A stretch of DNA of 35,131 nucleotides from an uncultured bacterium (GTDB taxonomy: Bacteria > Patescibacteriota > Dojkabacteria > CALFHW01), in assembly GCA_937876695.1 (NCBI GenBank), contig CALFHW010000161.1:1-35131 (forward strand). The letters are read 5' to 3'. The notes under the pieces are model-generated. The model was not told the DNA's origin and searched no databases. It worked only from the letters and a program-made list of their open reading frames with translations. Position 1 is the stretch's first letter. The number at the start of each line of letters is the position of its first letter. Made by a program: the position numbers and the translations under genes. Positions 6,637-15,738 of this stretch are shown here, piece by piece.

Positions 6637-8100
6637 TTATTGCAAATTATTTGCATTAATGTCCTCTTTCCTGCCGATATCCCCTGCAAACGCATAGTCG
6701 ATACCACAAAGCAGTTTAAACTCAAATTTCTCCAGAAGTAGATTGAGATCTTCCCCCTGTTCTAGCTTTGCCATTATCGCTAGCCTCAATTCGCGGTCGC
6801 TAAGATCATCAAAACCATCGATGCCAATTAATCCCCAATCAATTGCCTTTAACTGCGTATAAGTGAGATTAGCTAGTACTAGCTCTTTACGCATCACTTC
6901 TGGGGTGCCTGGATCATACACTCTTGATTCGAGATGGCCTGCAAAGCACCAGAATACATATTTGTCATTTTCGTGATCATATTCAATGTAGACACCAGGC
7001 CTTCCAGATCTCACTATACTCAGATAATCCTCAGGAGTTTTCTCCAGTAAGGGGTCAGTCTCGGCCAGCAGCGCTACTGGTTTATCACCCAGTAGCGACT
7101 GTAGTAAGTGCTTCTTTGCCAGGGGGGATGATGCTATTGACTCACGTTGCTTATTTATGGCGCCTGTGAGCTGTACTCGATCTTTGAAACCATACTTGCC
7201 AATATCTAATAGGTTCATTTCTGTCGGAGTGGCGGAAGTGGGGATAAATATATTCTGTACTTCAATAAAAGCTGCGTGCTTGCGAATGTCGAACCCCCAT
7301 ATATCTGCATATTTCAATACTTTTTTGAGTTCCATAAAGGTATGCCTCCACGTAGGTAGAAACATCTTTTTTGCAATTTCCTGAGTCGAAGAGAGTAAAA
7401 GTATCTTTTCTGCAATTTCTTGAGATAAAGAAAAAAAAATGTTTTCTGGTAATATTGGTTCGATTAGAGCAAGCCTTCCAAATTCAATACTCTGTCCAAC
7501 ATAACTATCTGGATCGGCAAATTTAGGGCCGTTAGTCACGAGTAAAGCATTAACTCTGGCAAAGTATTCATATGCATTTGTCTCTGGGTTAAATTTACTG
7601 ACTGTCTGCACAGAAAAGTCACCTTCATCCATTTCAGGTAGATGTTTACCCTCTCTAGCGTAAGCTTCAACCAGGATTTGATAATGTTTCAGACTGGTCA
7701 AGAAGTAGGAATCAAGCATAAAGGCTTGGGTTAGACCGCTCCTTTGGGAAAAAGGAATTATAGTTTTTTTACCTATTCTAATTTCACTAGTAACAGCGAA
7801 AGGTGCGGGTAAATTATCTTTATGCAGCAGGTTGTTTTCTGAGTCCCCTGCGAGTAAGGTAGCGACCATTTGGCAAATGGTTTCATATTGCGAAGCGCTC
7901 CTGTGGCTTGTATCAAGACCAAGCATGTCAGAGAGCTGGTCCATAGGGATATCTACCTGACCAAGGCACCAGTCTTCAGTGGCGTCTGTAATATCAAGCG
8001 TGCAATTTGGGCCTGCTTTGCCCTGCATCTCTAACGACTCCATTCTCCTCTCAATCATACGGATTGCTAATTCTTTCGTAGTTGCTCTTTCTAGATCCAC
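6637..8100 (-). CDS. Hypothetical cytosolic protein, 487 aa
   Basis: No family recognised. GTG start (MDLERATTKE) chosen because it is the open-frame start and TACCAT (8106-8111) lies 5 bases upstream. No signal or membrane segment; alpha/beta composition. N-terminal third has a helical segment with 'DITDATEDWCLGQVDIPMD'; the middle contains a 13-residue imperfect tandem repeat (QEIAEKILLLSS then TQEIAKKMFLPT). The C-terminal part reads like a compact alpha/beta domain (GVYIEYDHENDKYVFWCFAG). It lies convergent with the Fur gene, 32 bases apart. Confidence 0.65.
   Translation of the reverse strand: MDLERATTKELAIRMIERRMESLEMQGKAGPNCTLDITDATEDWCLGQVDIPMDQLSDMLGLDTSHRSASQYETICQMVATLLAGDSENNLLHKDNLPAPFAVTSEIRIGKKTIIPFSQRSGLTQAFMLDSYFLTSLKHYQILVEAYAREGKHLPEMDEGDFSVQTVSKFNPETNAYEYFARVNALLVTNGPKFADPDSYVGQSIEFGRLALIEPILPENIFFSLSQEIAEKILLLSSTQEIAKKMFLPTWRHTFMELKKVLKYADIWGFDIRKHAAFIEVQNIFIPTSATPTEMNLLDIGKYGFKDRVQLTGAINKQRESIASSPLAKKHLLQSLLGDKPVALLAETDPLLEKTPEDYLSIVRSGRPGVYIEYDHENDKYVFWCFAGHLESRVYDPGTPEVMRKELVLANLTYTQLKAIDWGLIGIDGFDDLSDRELRLAIMAKLEQGEDLNLLLEKFEFKLLCGIDYAFAGDIGRKEDINANNLQ
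7362..7439 (-). repeat. Imperfect 39-bp tandem duplication inside a gene
   Basis: Two copies of about 39 bases, marked by identical TGCAATTTC at 7372-7380 and 7411-7419, keep the frame and encode QEIAEK.../QEIAKK... in the 487-residue protein. A recent in-frame slippage or duplication event is likely. Confidence 0.6.
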
Positions 8101-8220
8101 TCTATATGGTAAGTATTGTTATTTCGCATTCATGATATCACCCATTTAGTATTTGCGGTAGGGATAAGACTGCCAGATAGTGACCATTATAAGGGTTATT
8201 GTGACAAGCCTGTGGAGATT

Positions 8221-8787
8221 TTACAGACTTTTTACCCAAGTTTGGTCTCCATCCCTAGGAAGTAGTGCCATAATCTCCTGGCAAGTTTCCTCAAGATCTG
8301 AAGATTCTGTAGATACTACGTGGTCTGCGTGTAGCCTGTATTTTGCATCTCGCTGTGGAAATATGCCGGCGATATTCTTAGTGATTCTATGCTTGGTGAC
8401 TTTGGCTGGCGCAGAGATGTTGCCCGCAGCTAATTTGGATCTGATATGCACCCTTTGTGCCAACAATTTCTCATTACAATACAGGTAGACTGCTTCGTAA
8501 TCCACTTTACTTTCGGCAAAGTATGTAAGGTTCAGCTCGTTGTCTAGGAAACCACCGCCACAGGCAATCACTTGATTGTCTGAGCTGCATAGATCTTTAC
8601 ACAGTTCTAATTCAGCCTCTTTCCAGATAGAAATCCTATCTGCAAACACTGCCTGCACACTCTCATAGCCTGTGTGCTTGAGAATTAGTTTATCTAGCTC
8701 AACAAAACGATACCCTAACTTCTCGGCCAGCAATCTGCCCACCGAACTTTTCCCCGAACCCATCATGCCAAACAAAAGTATATTCAT
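8221..8787 (-). CDS. Shikimate-kinase-like P-loop kinase
   Basis: 188 residues. P-loop GMMGSGKS (7-14), then FVELDKLI with an acidic residue (Asp32) where shikimate kinases have DTD, IACGGGF (Gly77-79, the substrate-binding GGG loop), and a C-terminal 'YRLHADHVV' segment like the family's 'Y.e.AD..v'. The Arg of the FR..E helix is replaced (IWKEAE) and the lid reads RVHIRSKLAAGN rather than the usual R-P. It could phosphorylate shikimate, gluconate or another small alcohol. No other shikimate-pathway gene is near, so an aroK assignment is not justified. ATG start; upstream TACTAA is only a weak -10. The K+ transporter gene ends 22 bases upstream (reverse strand) and may share its transcript. 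Confidence 0.75.
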   Translation of the reverse strand: MNILLFGMMGSGKSSVGRLLAEKLGYRFVELDKLILKHTGYESVQAVFADRISIWKEAELELCKDLCSSDNQVIACGGGFLDNELNLTYFAESKVDYEAVYLYCNEKLLAQRVHIRSKLAAGNISAPAKVTKHRITKNIAGIFPQRDAKYRLHADHVVSTESSDLEETCQEIMALLPRDGDQTWVKSL

Positions 8788-8809
8788 TGTTAGTTAGTAA
8801 AAATAAAGT

Positions 8810-10498
8810 TTATTTCTGTAATAGAGGCTCATCACTGTCGAAATGTACCCCTTCTATCGAGTCATCATAGCTATCCATACCGCGTCTGGTGATGAATAAA
8901 GTGATGATAGTGACAATCCCTAAGCGGCCAATTAGCATCAAACCGGACATCACTAGCTTCGATGCTTCACTGTAAGCAAAATAGTTGCCTGTAGGACCGG
9001 CGTTGATATTGCCGATTTCTACGGCGGGACCGATATTGCCGAGGTTGGCGATAGAGGCTGTGACCGCGGAGGTAAAGTCGGCGGCTGACTTAGTGCCGTC
9101 GATTAAGGTAATATTGGAGCTAGTAAGCATAATGAGCACTGCTCCCAGCATAAAGGCCATGAAATAGAGCACGATATTGGCCATAATCAGTCCACTGCTA
9201 GATTCGTCATAAGTAACTCCATCAATTTGGAAACGGGTGATATGTTTGCCCTGAAGTAGATTTCTGACTTTGTTGACTACGTATTTGTAAAGCACCATGA
9301 AGCGCAGCACCTTTAGTCCTCCAGCGGTCGATCCCACCATGCCGCCAATCAAATAGCAGATAAATAGCAATCCTTCTGCTGCCGTCGGCCAGGTAGTGAA
9401 GTCTGTAGTGGCAAGGCCAGTGGTGGATATGATAGTAGTTACATTGAAGAAGGCATATCTAAGCGCGTTAATGGCTGAGCTATAGCTGTTATTACCCAGT
9501 AGAATTAACCAGATGCCAATAGTGATTAAGACTACAACTGCAGTGTATGTCCTAAGTTCCTTGCTGGCGAAGAAGTCGCGGACTCTTCTCTTATAAATCA
9601 GCACAAACCAGAGTGCTAAGTTACTACCAGCGATAAACATGAAGATAGCAATTATCCATTCGGAGACTGGATTTCGTAAGCCGCCAACAACGTTGACGCC
9701 ATTCTCGCTAATAGGCAGCCCCGCGCTAGCATCGTAGGTGCCAAATCCCCCTGTGCCCATAACTGAGAAGGAGTGAGTGGCGGAGTCAAACACGTCGTCA
9801 TACCATGTAGAATATCCGGTTGTTCTAAACAAAGCACCCGAAATCACCAGTAAAAGAAATAACACCAGTGTTAGTAGACTGTAGATCTTTAGAAAGTCCA
9901 CTCCTGCTTCGATAGCAGAAGGTTCATCGTCGAATTTGGTGTAATTAGGGCCCTCTGCTTCGGCATTGATGATAGTCTCTCGTTTGAATCGGAACCCACG
10001 CAGCAGTGTAATTGCCATGTAGGCCATGCCCATACCACCTAGGAAATGGGTGAATGATCGCCAAAACAGCACGCTCCTGGGGAAGACTTCTACACTTGGC
10101 AGAATGCTACCGCCGGCAGTGGTATAGCCTGATATGGACTCAAATACACCGTCAATAAAGCTGCGGATAAGTGAAAAATCCCCGTTTGGGATCGGAAAAC
10201 CAGCAAGCACGAATACACAAGCTGAAATGGTAACAGCAAATACCCAGGTTAGGAAGACAGACACAGCGCCTTCGCGAAGGTTCATTGGAGTTGCTTGAGG
10301 GTATTTACGGGCTAAATACGTGCCCAATCCAAACAAAATGCTGCTCGTCAGGAAACCAAACCACATGACATTGGGATTTTCTACCGGGAACCGAGCGTCG
10401 CCCGCGATTATATAGAAATAGCTTACTACTAGTGACAAGGCAAAACCGATCACTAAGGATAATTGTGTTTGTAAAGCGACTATAAACGATTTCATCAT
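8810..10498 (-). CDS. TrkH/KtrB-type potassium transporter membrane subunit
   Basis: 562 residues, normal for TrkH. The four pore-loop repeats are visible: SGYTTAGGS (about 123-131), MGTGGFGTYD, STTGLATTDF and NLGNIGPAVE, each centred on the filter glycine. About ten hydrophobic helices, including VISGALFRTTGYSTWYDDV in the second repeat. Function: Na+- or H+-dependent K+ uptake, normally gated by a cytosolic TrkA/KtrA ring; no such gene lies in the window. The start could be either of two adjacent ATGs; the first is nine bases from TATAAT (10508-10513). The shikimate-kinase-like gene follows 22 bases downstream. Confidence 0.92.
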   Translation of the reverse strand: MMKSFIVALQTQLSLVIGFALSLVVSYFYIIAGDARFPVENPNVMWFGFLTSSILFGLGTYLARKYPQATPMNLREGAVSVFLTWVFAVTISACVFVLAGFPIPNGDFSLIRSFIDGVFESISGYTTAGGSILPSVEVFPRSVLFWRSFTHFLGGMGMAYMAITLLRGFRFKRETIINAEAEGPNYTKFDDEPSAIEAGVDFLKIYSLLTLVLFLLLVISGALFRTTGYSTWYDDVFDSATHSFSVMGTGGFGTYDASAGLPISENGVNVVGGLRNPVSEWIIAIFMFIAGSNLALWFVLIYKRRVRDFFASKELRTYTAVVVLITIGIWLILLGNNSYSSAINALRYAFFNVTTIISTTGLATTDFTTWPTAAEGLLFICYLIGGMVGSTAGGLKVLRFMVLYKYVVNKVRNLLQGKHITRFQIDGVTYDESSSGLIMANIVLYFMAFMLGAVLIMLTSSNITLIDGTKSAADFTSAVTASIANLGNIGPAVEIGNINAGPTGNYFAYSEASKLVMSGLMLIGRLGIVTIITLFITRRGMDSYDDSIEGVHFDSDEPLLQK

Positions 10499-10507
10499 AA
10501 TATACTT

Positions 10508-10513
10508 ATTATA
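10508..10513 (-). promoter_or_regulatory. -10 element of the K+ transporter gene
   Basis: TATAAT on the reverse strand, nine bases before the first ATG (10498), in a very A+T-rich 72-base spacer separating it from the ABC permease gene. Confidence 0.55.
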
Positions 10514-10570
10514 TATTATTTATATCGCTTAATCAATAGATAGCACCAATAACTAAACAACCTTAAAGGA

Positions 10571-11794
10571 TTATTCGAACCGCAGAGCTGAAATAGGGTC
10601 CAGCTTAGCTGCTTTGAAGGCAGGGAAGTAACCAAAGATAACTCCTACTAGCGCTGAAATTGAGGTTGCAAGTGCAACTATATCGAAGCTGATCTGGGCC
10701 TGAATGCCTGCAAGTTGCCCAACACCAACTGCCAACAACACTCCCAAGGCAATGCCGATGAACCCACCTAGCACCGTCAGCATGACTGATTCCAGTAGAA
10801 ATTGCGAGAGGATATCCCCTTCCCTAGCCCCAATAGCTTTGCGTAGGCCAATCTCTCGGGTGCGCTCGGTAACCGAGACTAACATGATATTGCTGATCCC
10901 AATACCGCCCACAATCAGAGATATAGCAGCAATACTTGCTAGCAAAGTAGTAAAAATACTAGTAACTGTCGAGGCTGTAGCTAAGATGTCATCTGAGGTA
11001 TAAACAGTAAAGTCTTTATCTTCCAGCTCCAGTCCCTTAAACGCTGACAATTTTTCTTCCAGTTGGATTACTGTGGCATCGCTCAGTTTAGCGTCATTAA
11101 CGGAGATTAAAATCTGGGAATAGTTATCCCTATTAAATACTTTTGTGCTAGCTGTGCTATAGGGAATATAAACCTCCAGGTCTTGATTGGAAAAGCCCGC
11201 AGAACCTCTACTCTTGAGCAGTCCCACCACCCGAAATGGTATATTCCTTATTATCAACTCTTGGCCTAATATCTCATCGCTCTGTATTTCTGACAGCAAT
11301 TCAGCAGCCACATCAGGGCCAATCACCGCTACGTTTTTGCTAGCCGCGACGTCCGCCTCCCTGAAAAACCTACCCTGCTCAAGTTCCAGAGATTGAATCT
11401 CGGTAAAATTGCTATTTACGCCATTGACCTCAGCAAAGATCTCTTCCTCCGCGCCTCTGAGAGTTGCAAAGTCGGTAATTACAGGTGAGGCGGCGCTAAC
11501 AGTGGGAAACCGGGTAGCGCTATTGATATAATCGTATTCCCTCTGTCCGATTTCGGCATTGGTGGAGGTGCCCGGAGGCCCTCTGAAAGTAGTTCCTGGA
11601 ATTATTCCTATTAAATTACTACCCAGTGAGTTTATAGAGCTTGAGATAGCTAGCTGGGCACCTTGACCTAGAGCTAGTAGCGCAATTACGGCTGCAATTC
11701 CGATCACAATACCTAGCACCGTTAGGAAACTCCTGACTTTATTAGTGATAATGCCTACAACAGCGAGTTTTATAATCAGCCGAATTTTCTTCAT
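10571..11794 (-). CDS. MacB/FtsX-type ABC transporter permease
   Basis: 407 residues. One N-terminal membrane helix (about 15-40, SFLTVLGIVIGIAAVIALLA), a large extracytoplasmic MacB-PCD domain (about 45-275), then three helices (about 285-400) with the FtsX-like motif VTERTREIGLRKAIGA between the first two. This is the MacB/LolC/YknZ topology: a mechanotransmission transporter working outside the membrane. The ATG overlaps the TGA of the ATPase gene by 4 bases, so the two are coupled. In a monoderm the closest model is YknXYZ-type export of peptides or toxins. The end lies 72 bases from the next gene; no obvious terminator. Confidence 0.92.
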   Translation of the reverse strand: MKKIRLIIKLAVVGIITNKVRSFLTVLGIVIGIAAVIALLALGQGAQLAISSSINSLGSNLIGIIPGTTFRGPPGTSTNAEIGQREYDYINSATRFPTVSAASPVITDFATLRGAEEEIFAEVNGVNSNFTEIQSLELEQGRFFREADVAASKNVAVIGPDVAAELLSEIQSDEILGQELIIRNIPFRVVGLLKSRGSAGFSNQDLEVYIPYSTASTKVFNRDNYSQILISVNDAKLSDATVIQLEEKLSAFKGLELEDKDFTVYTSDDILATASTVTSIFTTLLASIAAISLIVGGIGISNIMLVSVTERTREIGLRKAIGAREGDILSQFLLESVMLTVLGGFIGIALGVLLAVGVGQLAGIQAQISFDIVALATSISALVGVIFGYFPAFKAAKLDPISALRFE

Positions 11795-12480
11795 TGCTTT
11801 GAGTCGCTATCTTTATTATTACTATCTGAGAAAATTTCCCCGTCCTTCAAGCGGATTTGCCTCTTGGCGTAACTAGCAATATCAGTTTCATGAGTGATTA
11901 GAATTATCGTATTCCCTTGAGCGTGCAGATCTTGCAAAATCTCCATAATCTCGTGGGAAGTTTTACTATCCAGGTTGCCGGTAGGTTCGTCTGCCATGAT
12001 GATGGAGGGCTCCATCACCAGCGCTCTGGCAATTGCCACTCTTTGAATTTGCCCACCCGAGAGTTGATTCGATTTGTTCTGAATTTTATCTAGTAGGTTA
12101 ACTTTTTCTAGTACTTCTTTTACCCTGCGGTCGAGCTGCGGAAGGCCTCCGTAAAGCCCTGGCAGTGAGACGTTGTCGTATACTGAAGTCCTGGGTAGGA
12201 GATTGAATTGCTGGAATATAAACCCCACTCGTTTGTTGCGAAACTCTGCCAATTCTTCGTCATCAAGAGAGCCGACATCCTGCCCATCGAGCAGGTACTG
12301 GCCTCCAGTAGGTCTATCCAAAGCCCCTAGGATATTCATCAATGTGGATTTGCCTGAACCTGAAGGTCCCATAATTGAGATAAACTCGCCTTTGGCAATA
12401 TCTAGCTCAATGCCTTTGAGCGCTTGGAAGGCGTTTTCCCCTTCTCCATACTCTTTAGTGACGTTTTTTAGCTCGATCAT
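11791..12480 (-). CDS. ABC transporter ATP-binding protein (MacB/LolD/YknY type)
   Basis: 229 residues. Walker A GPSGSGKST (38-46), Q-loop FIFQQFNLLPRTSVYDNV, signature LSGGQ (140-144), Walker B IIMADEPTGNLDS (164-165 DE) and the H-loop ITHETD. The 'LLPRTSVYDNVSLPGLYGG' stretch and 'NLDSKTSHEIMEIL' are typical of the MacB/LolD subfamily. It powers the permease encoded just downstream, to which it is coupled by a 4-base overlap. It follows the adaptor gene by 17 bases; there is no Shine-Dalgarno before its ATG but a TACACT lies just upstream. An acidic/Asp-Ser tail (SDSNNKDSDSKQ) follows the fold. Confidence 0.95.
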   Translation of the reverse strand: MIELKNVTKEYGEGENAFQALKGIELDIAKGEFISIMGPSGSGKSTLMNILGALDRPTGGQYLLDGQDVGSLDDEELAEFRNKRVGFIFQQFNLLPRTSVYDNVSLPGLYGGLPQLDRRVKEVLEKVNLLDKIQNKSNQLSGGQIQRVAIARALVMEPSIIMADEPTGNLDSKTSHEIMEILQDLHAQGNTIILITHETDIASYAKRQIRLKDGEIFSDSNNKDSDSKQ

Positions 12481-12497
12481 GGCAGTGTAGTCTAAAT

Positions 12498-13439
12498 CTA
12501 GTTGCCACCGAAGAAATTTAGCTGGCCTCTTTGCTGTCTAATCTGTTCGTCTGGCAGAATAATCCTGTCACCTTCCTGCAAACCGCCCGTGATTTCTACC
12601 GAGGTCTCTCCATTAAAGCCGGACTCGACCAGCACTTCTTCGATAGTTTCAATGGTATTGGCAGTGTCAGCTGCAAACACCTTCTGCACATAACTCTTTC
12701 CATCTCTGCGATAGATGTAGCTATCGTCTAGCGCGAGAACTCCTATTTTCTGGTCGTAGACAATCTCTACATTTGCTGACAAACCTATTTTGGCACCTTC
12801 AGGTACCTCATTGAAGCGGACTTTGAATTGATACCCACTAGCTGACCCGGACGCTGCCGGCACGGGGGCAATCGCAATAAAGCTCACTTTACCTGTTGTC
12901 TTCAAATTTGCCAGAGACTTTATCTCTACTCTCGCATTTTGCTCGAGCTTCAACAGATTTACTTCCGCCTCGGAGACCTCGGCGTTTATATAGAGACTCG
13001 AAAAGTCTGCTACCTGGGCAAGTACAGATTGACCTGCGGCCACTAAATCGCCTACCTGGACAGATGTAGCGGTTATTTTACCAGTGATTGGGGACTTAAC
13101 CTCAGTAGTCACTTCTTTGTTGAATTGATTTTTGCTCTTGAGTTTAAATAGCACTTGATCTTTGGTTACTTGTTCATTTGCGGTTACCAAAACTTCTTTT
13201 ACCTCGGAACTTAGAGGTGCCACAACTACTCTTTTATTTTCGGCTTCAATTGTACCGCTGGTATAGACAACTTTTTCTAAATTGCTTTTGCTGACGGTGA
13301 CTCTGGGCAGATCTGCTAACAGAGCTTGGCGCGCTGTCTGCGCGTTGTAGGTTGAGAATACTGACAGCAATACCACCCCCAAGATGACCACTACCGAGAA
13401 AATTAACTTATTTTTATGTTTTTTAATGAGTTTGAGCAT
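12498..13439 (-). CDS. MacA/HlyD/YknX-like membrane-fusion adaptor
   Basis: 313 residues. Basic start, one membrane helix (about 12-28), then the two lipoyl halves: SGTIEAENKRVVVAPLSSEV (about 62-80) and SPITGKITATSVQVGDLVAAG. Between them only some 12 residues (KSKNQFNKEVTTEV) replace the long alpha-helical hairpin that docks onto TolC in Gram-negative systems. A beta-barrel (ARVEIKSLANLKTTGKVSFI) and a membrane-proximal domain follow. The ATG at 13439 has TAGAAT five bases upstream, overlapping the metalloprotease stop codon. It acts with the ATPase and permease encoded next. Confidence 0.9.
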   Translation of the reverse strand: MLKLIKKHKNKLIFSVVVILGVVLLSVFSTYNAQTARQALLADLPRVTVSKSNLEKVVYTSGTIEAENKRVVVAPLSSEVKEVLVTANEQVTKDQVLFKLKSKNQFNKEVTTEVKSPITGKITATSVQVGDLVAAGQSVLAQVADFSSLYINAEVSEAEVNLLKLEQNARVEIKSLANLKTTGKVSFIAIAPVPAASGSASGYQFKVRFNEVPEGAKIGLSANVEIVYDQKIGVLALDDSYIYRRDGKSYVQKVFAADTANTIETIEEVLVESGFNGETSVEITGGLQEGDRIILPDEQIRQQRGQLNFFGGN

Positions 13440-13444
13440 AATTA

Positions 13445-13450
13445 ATTCTA
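13445..13450 (-). promoter_or_regulatory. -10 element of the adaptor gene
   Basis: TAGAAT, with its TAG doubling as the metalloprotease stop codon, five bases before the ATG at 13439. It would allow the transporter genes to be transcribed without the protease. Confidence 0.55.
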
Positions 13451-14761
13451 AATTTTAAGTAGACCCCAAAGCTTTTGTAGCTCGGACTCGCTCATGGGAT
13501 TGAAATAGCCAGCATACGAAGGGAGCGCGTCGAGTCTGTAGAGCATGGAAGTCAGCGCAGTTCTCTCAGGGCTGCTAGTAGGGTACTTTTGAGCGATAGC
13601 TTTAACAAGTGCGGTGCCGGTTTGAGTGAGGTCGAAGTCAGGGTTTTGACGGTTTAATGTCGGTAGAGATCTGTTGACGATATCCCTCGCTGCAGAGAGC
13701 CTGTGGAAGAACGCTGCATGTAGCCCGCTTGCTTGCGAACCAGATAGTTTGTATTTACTTTGTAGAGCAGCAAAGGCGATGCTGTCTGATTGCCTCTCTT
13801 CACTGACGATTTGGTTGCTCAGGTTGTCTAGATAACTAGGACCCCACTTAAATTTCCAATTGTTATCATCTGCCGACATCAGCGATTTACCGCTGGCTAG
13901 CAGCGCGTCAGTATAGGATTTTCGCGTCTTCTCCCCTGCTGGCAGATTTACATTGGCGTGAGCTCTTTGCAAAGCGTGCCCAAACTCATGGTAGGCCAAA
14001 AATCTGATACCCATATCTCGGTATGATTTATCTGCATCAGCACCTGTATAGAGCTTTGAGGACTTAGCAATTGTGTACTGGTTATAAAAGTGCCTAGCAT
14101 TGAACCTGATCATCACTTGCCCATAATCATCCCCTGCCCCGTCGTACTTCTCGGTATAAGCGGGCGGGCCGGCTAGGTTATTAGCGGTGTATACGAATCT
14201 GGAAGCTTCCTTAGGTAGCGCCCTATTTTTAAACTCTGCGATATAGGCTGCGTTTACCCCTTGCGTTTCGAGAAAACTGACGTACTCATCATAAGCTGTA
14301 AAAATAAGCTGCTTTATCTCAGCTTCAGCCTGACCGCCTATGAATAAAGACTGTAACGAATCTGGGATGCGCTGCCTACTTTCTCGTTCGCGTTCGTTAT
14401 TTATCGCCTTGGCAAGCAACGAATTGTCTATTTCGGCAGCCGAGATGGGCATGTCTATAGCACCACCCTGCCAACTCTTCTGACTTAATCTAGCAGTAAC
14501 AGCCTCTAGAATCTCAACTTCAGGGATAAACAGTGGTTCAATTTGCCCAGGGTCCACCACACCATTGGGGTCAACTGGAGAAACGGGAGGTGTTGGCTCT
14601 GTAGGTGTAACGCTATCAGGGGTATTCACTGGGGTTGGCAAATTGTTTACAGAGTTATTTAGGGACATATTAGTGATAATAATTGCAGCTGCTGCGCAAA
14701 TAGTCAACGCGACAAATACTAGCACCACACAACCACAACCTAGAAGTATATTTTTATTCAT
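13448..14761 (-). CDS. Membrane-anchored zinc metalloprotease (HEFGH)
   Basis: 437 residues. One N-terminal hydrophobic segment (about 6-31, with three Cys) is followed by a Pro/Thr/Val-rich linker (41-72) typical of cell-wall-spanning stalks. The catalytic domain carries YHEFGHALQ, with HExxH at residues 258-262, and a downstream EERQSDSIAF (about 325-335) that supplies a likely third zinc ligand (ExxxD), a gluzincin-like layout. Family not recognised beyond that. It precedes the MacA/ATPase/MacB-like genes by 8 bases, so it may process or degrade the exported peptide, or act on surface proteins. TATACT (14767-14772) sits five bases before the ATG. Confidence 0.85.
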   Translation of the reverse strand: MNKNILLGCGCVVLVFVALTICAAAAIIITNMSLNNSVNNLPTPVNTPDSVTPTEPTPPVSPVDPNGVVDPGQIEPLFIPEVEILEAVTARLSQKSWQGGAIDMPISAAEIDNSLLAKAINNERERESRQRIPDSLQSLFIGGQAEAEIKQLIFTAYDEYVSFLETQGVNAAYIAEFKNRALPKEASRFVYTANNLAGPPAYTEKYDGAGDDYGQVMIRFNARHFYNQYTIAKSSKLYTGADADKSYRDMGIRFLAYHEFGHALQRAHANVNLPAGEKTRKSYTDALLASGKSLMSADDNNWKFKWGPSYLDNLSNQIVSEERQSDSIAFAALQSKYKLSGSQASGLHAAFFHRLSAARDIVNRSLPTLNRQNPDFDLTQTGTALVKAIAQKYPTSSPERTALTSMLYRLDALPSYAGYFNPMSESELQKLWGLLKI

Positions 14762-14766
14762 AATCT

Positions 14767-14772
14767 AGTATA
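14767..14772 (-). promoter_or_regulatory. -10 element of the metalloprotease gene
   Basis: TATACT five bases before the ATG at 14761; it overlaps the 14-base gap after the lipid-kinase gene. Confidence 0.6.
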
Positions 14773-14775
14773 GCG

Positions 14776-15726
14776 TCAATTTAGTATTTTTACAGCTCTG
14801 GGAACAACTTCAATAGCGAACATAGTCCCTGAAACTAAGTTGTCATCGACAATTACCTCTACTTTGGTTTTGTGGCGCAGAGCAATTGAAATGCTCCGGC
14901 ATTGGTAGTGCTTGCTGGCTGTAGCTGGCCGCTTTTGGCGCAGAATGATCTTCAGTAGCCAACTGAAAATATCCGTCAGCCACAATCTGCGAAATATAAT
15001 TACATCAAGCAGCTCGTCGTCAATTCGTATTTGCTGACTTAACGGGAGTCCTGCGATGCCAGTTGCGCCAGTATTTGTCACGGTAAGACTCCGGCAGCTA
15101 AAGCGCTTGCGCCTATGTCTACCCCGTTCGTCAATAAATTGAAGGCGGACCTTGAAGTTATTACCTCGGAATAAATTCTCTAGGAAAGCAAATATATATG
15201 AAAACCTTCCCCAACGTTTTTTTAGCCCGGCATTGTTGCCAGTGGTAGTCTGGGCAAAAAGCCCGATATTGAGCCTCAATGCAAAGAATTTCCCATTTAC
15301 CTTGGCCAGATCTACTAGTCTTCCTGCGGCCAAGGAGTCACCTTTGACCAGCTCTTTAAGCCTGGCAATTACTGCTCCCATATTACCTGTCGCCCCAACT
15401 TCTTCAGCAAAAATATTGGCGGTGCCAATAGGAACTACCAATACTCCTACACCTAAATCTGCGATACTTAACTCTGCCGCCGCAGCCAGGACTTCGCAAA
15501 CCAGCCCGTCACCACCGCAGGCAATAATGATCATGGACCTTTGTTTAGCAGAAAAATGTTCAACGCATTCAGCCACGAGTCTAGTTCCATCACCTAGCTT
15601 CTCAGTGAAGGCCAATTCGTAGTCAGAACCGTCAAAATTTTCTTTTAGCAGGGTCTCTAGCCCAGTATCAAATCCACTTGCTTGCGGATTGACGATAAAA
15701 AAAAGTTTTGGCGGCAAATTGCTCAC
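14776..15726 (-). CDS. Diacylglycerol/lipid kinase family protein (DAGK_cat)
   Basis: 316 residues from a GTG. KLFFIVNPQASG (7-18), CGGDGLVCEV (GGDG at 71-74, ATP site) and VPIGTANIFAEEVG (98-111) are the three signatures of the DAGK catalytic family (DgkB, YegS, sphingosine-kinase-like). It phosphorylates a lipid hydroxyl, probably diacylglycerol or undecaprenol-like; the substrate is not certain. The start is uncertain. The longest open frame would begin at 15897 but runs across the divergent hydrolase gene, and the fold begins near residue 7 from 15726. A GTG at 15770 or a TTG at 15717 are alternatives. It lies 46 bases from the divergent hydrolase start. Confidence 0.85.
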   Translation of the reverse strand: MSNLPPKLFFIVNPQASGFDTGLETLLKENFDGSDYELAFTEKLGDGTRLVAECVEHFSAKQRSMIIIACGGDGLVCEVLAAAAELSIADLGVGVLVVPIGTANIFAEEVGATGNMGAVIARLKELVKGDSLAAGRLVDLAKVNGKFFALRLNIGLFAQTTTGNNAGLKKRWGRFSYIFAFLENLFRGNNFKVRLQFIDERGRHRRKRFSCRSLTVTNTGATGIAGLPLSQQIRIDDELLDVIIFRRLWLTDIFSWLLKIILRQKRPATASKHYQCRSISIALRHKTKVEVIVDDNLVSGTMFAIEVVPRAVKILN

Positions 15727-15738
15727 GATTAAGGGTGG

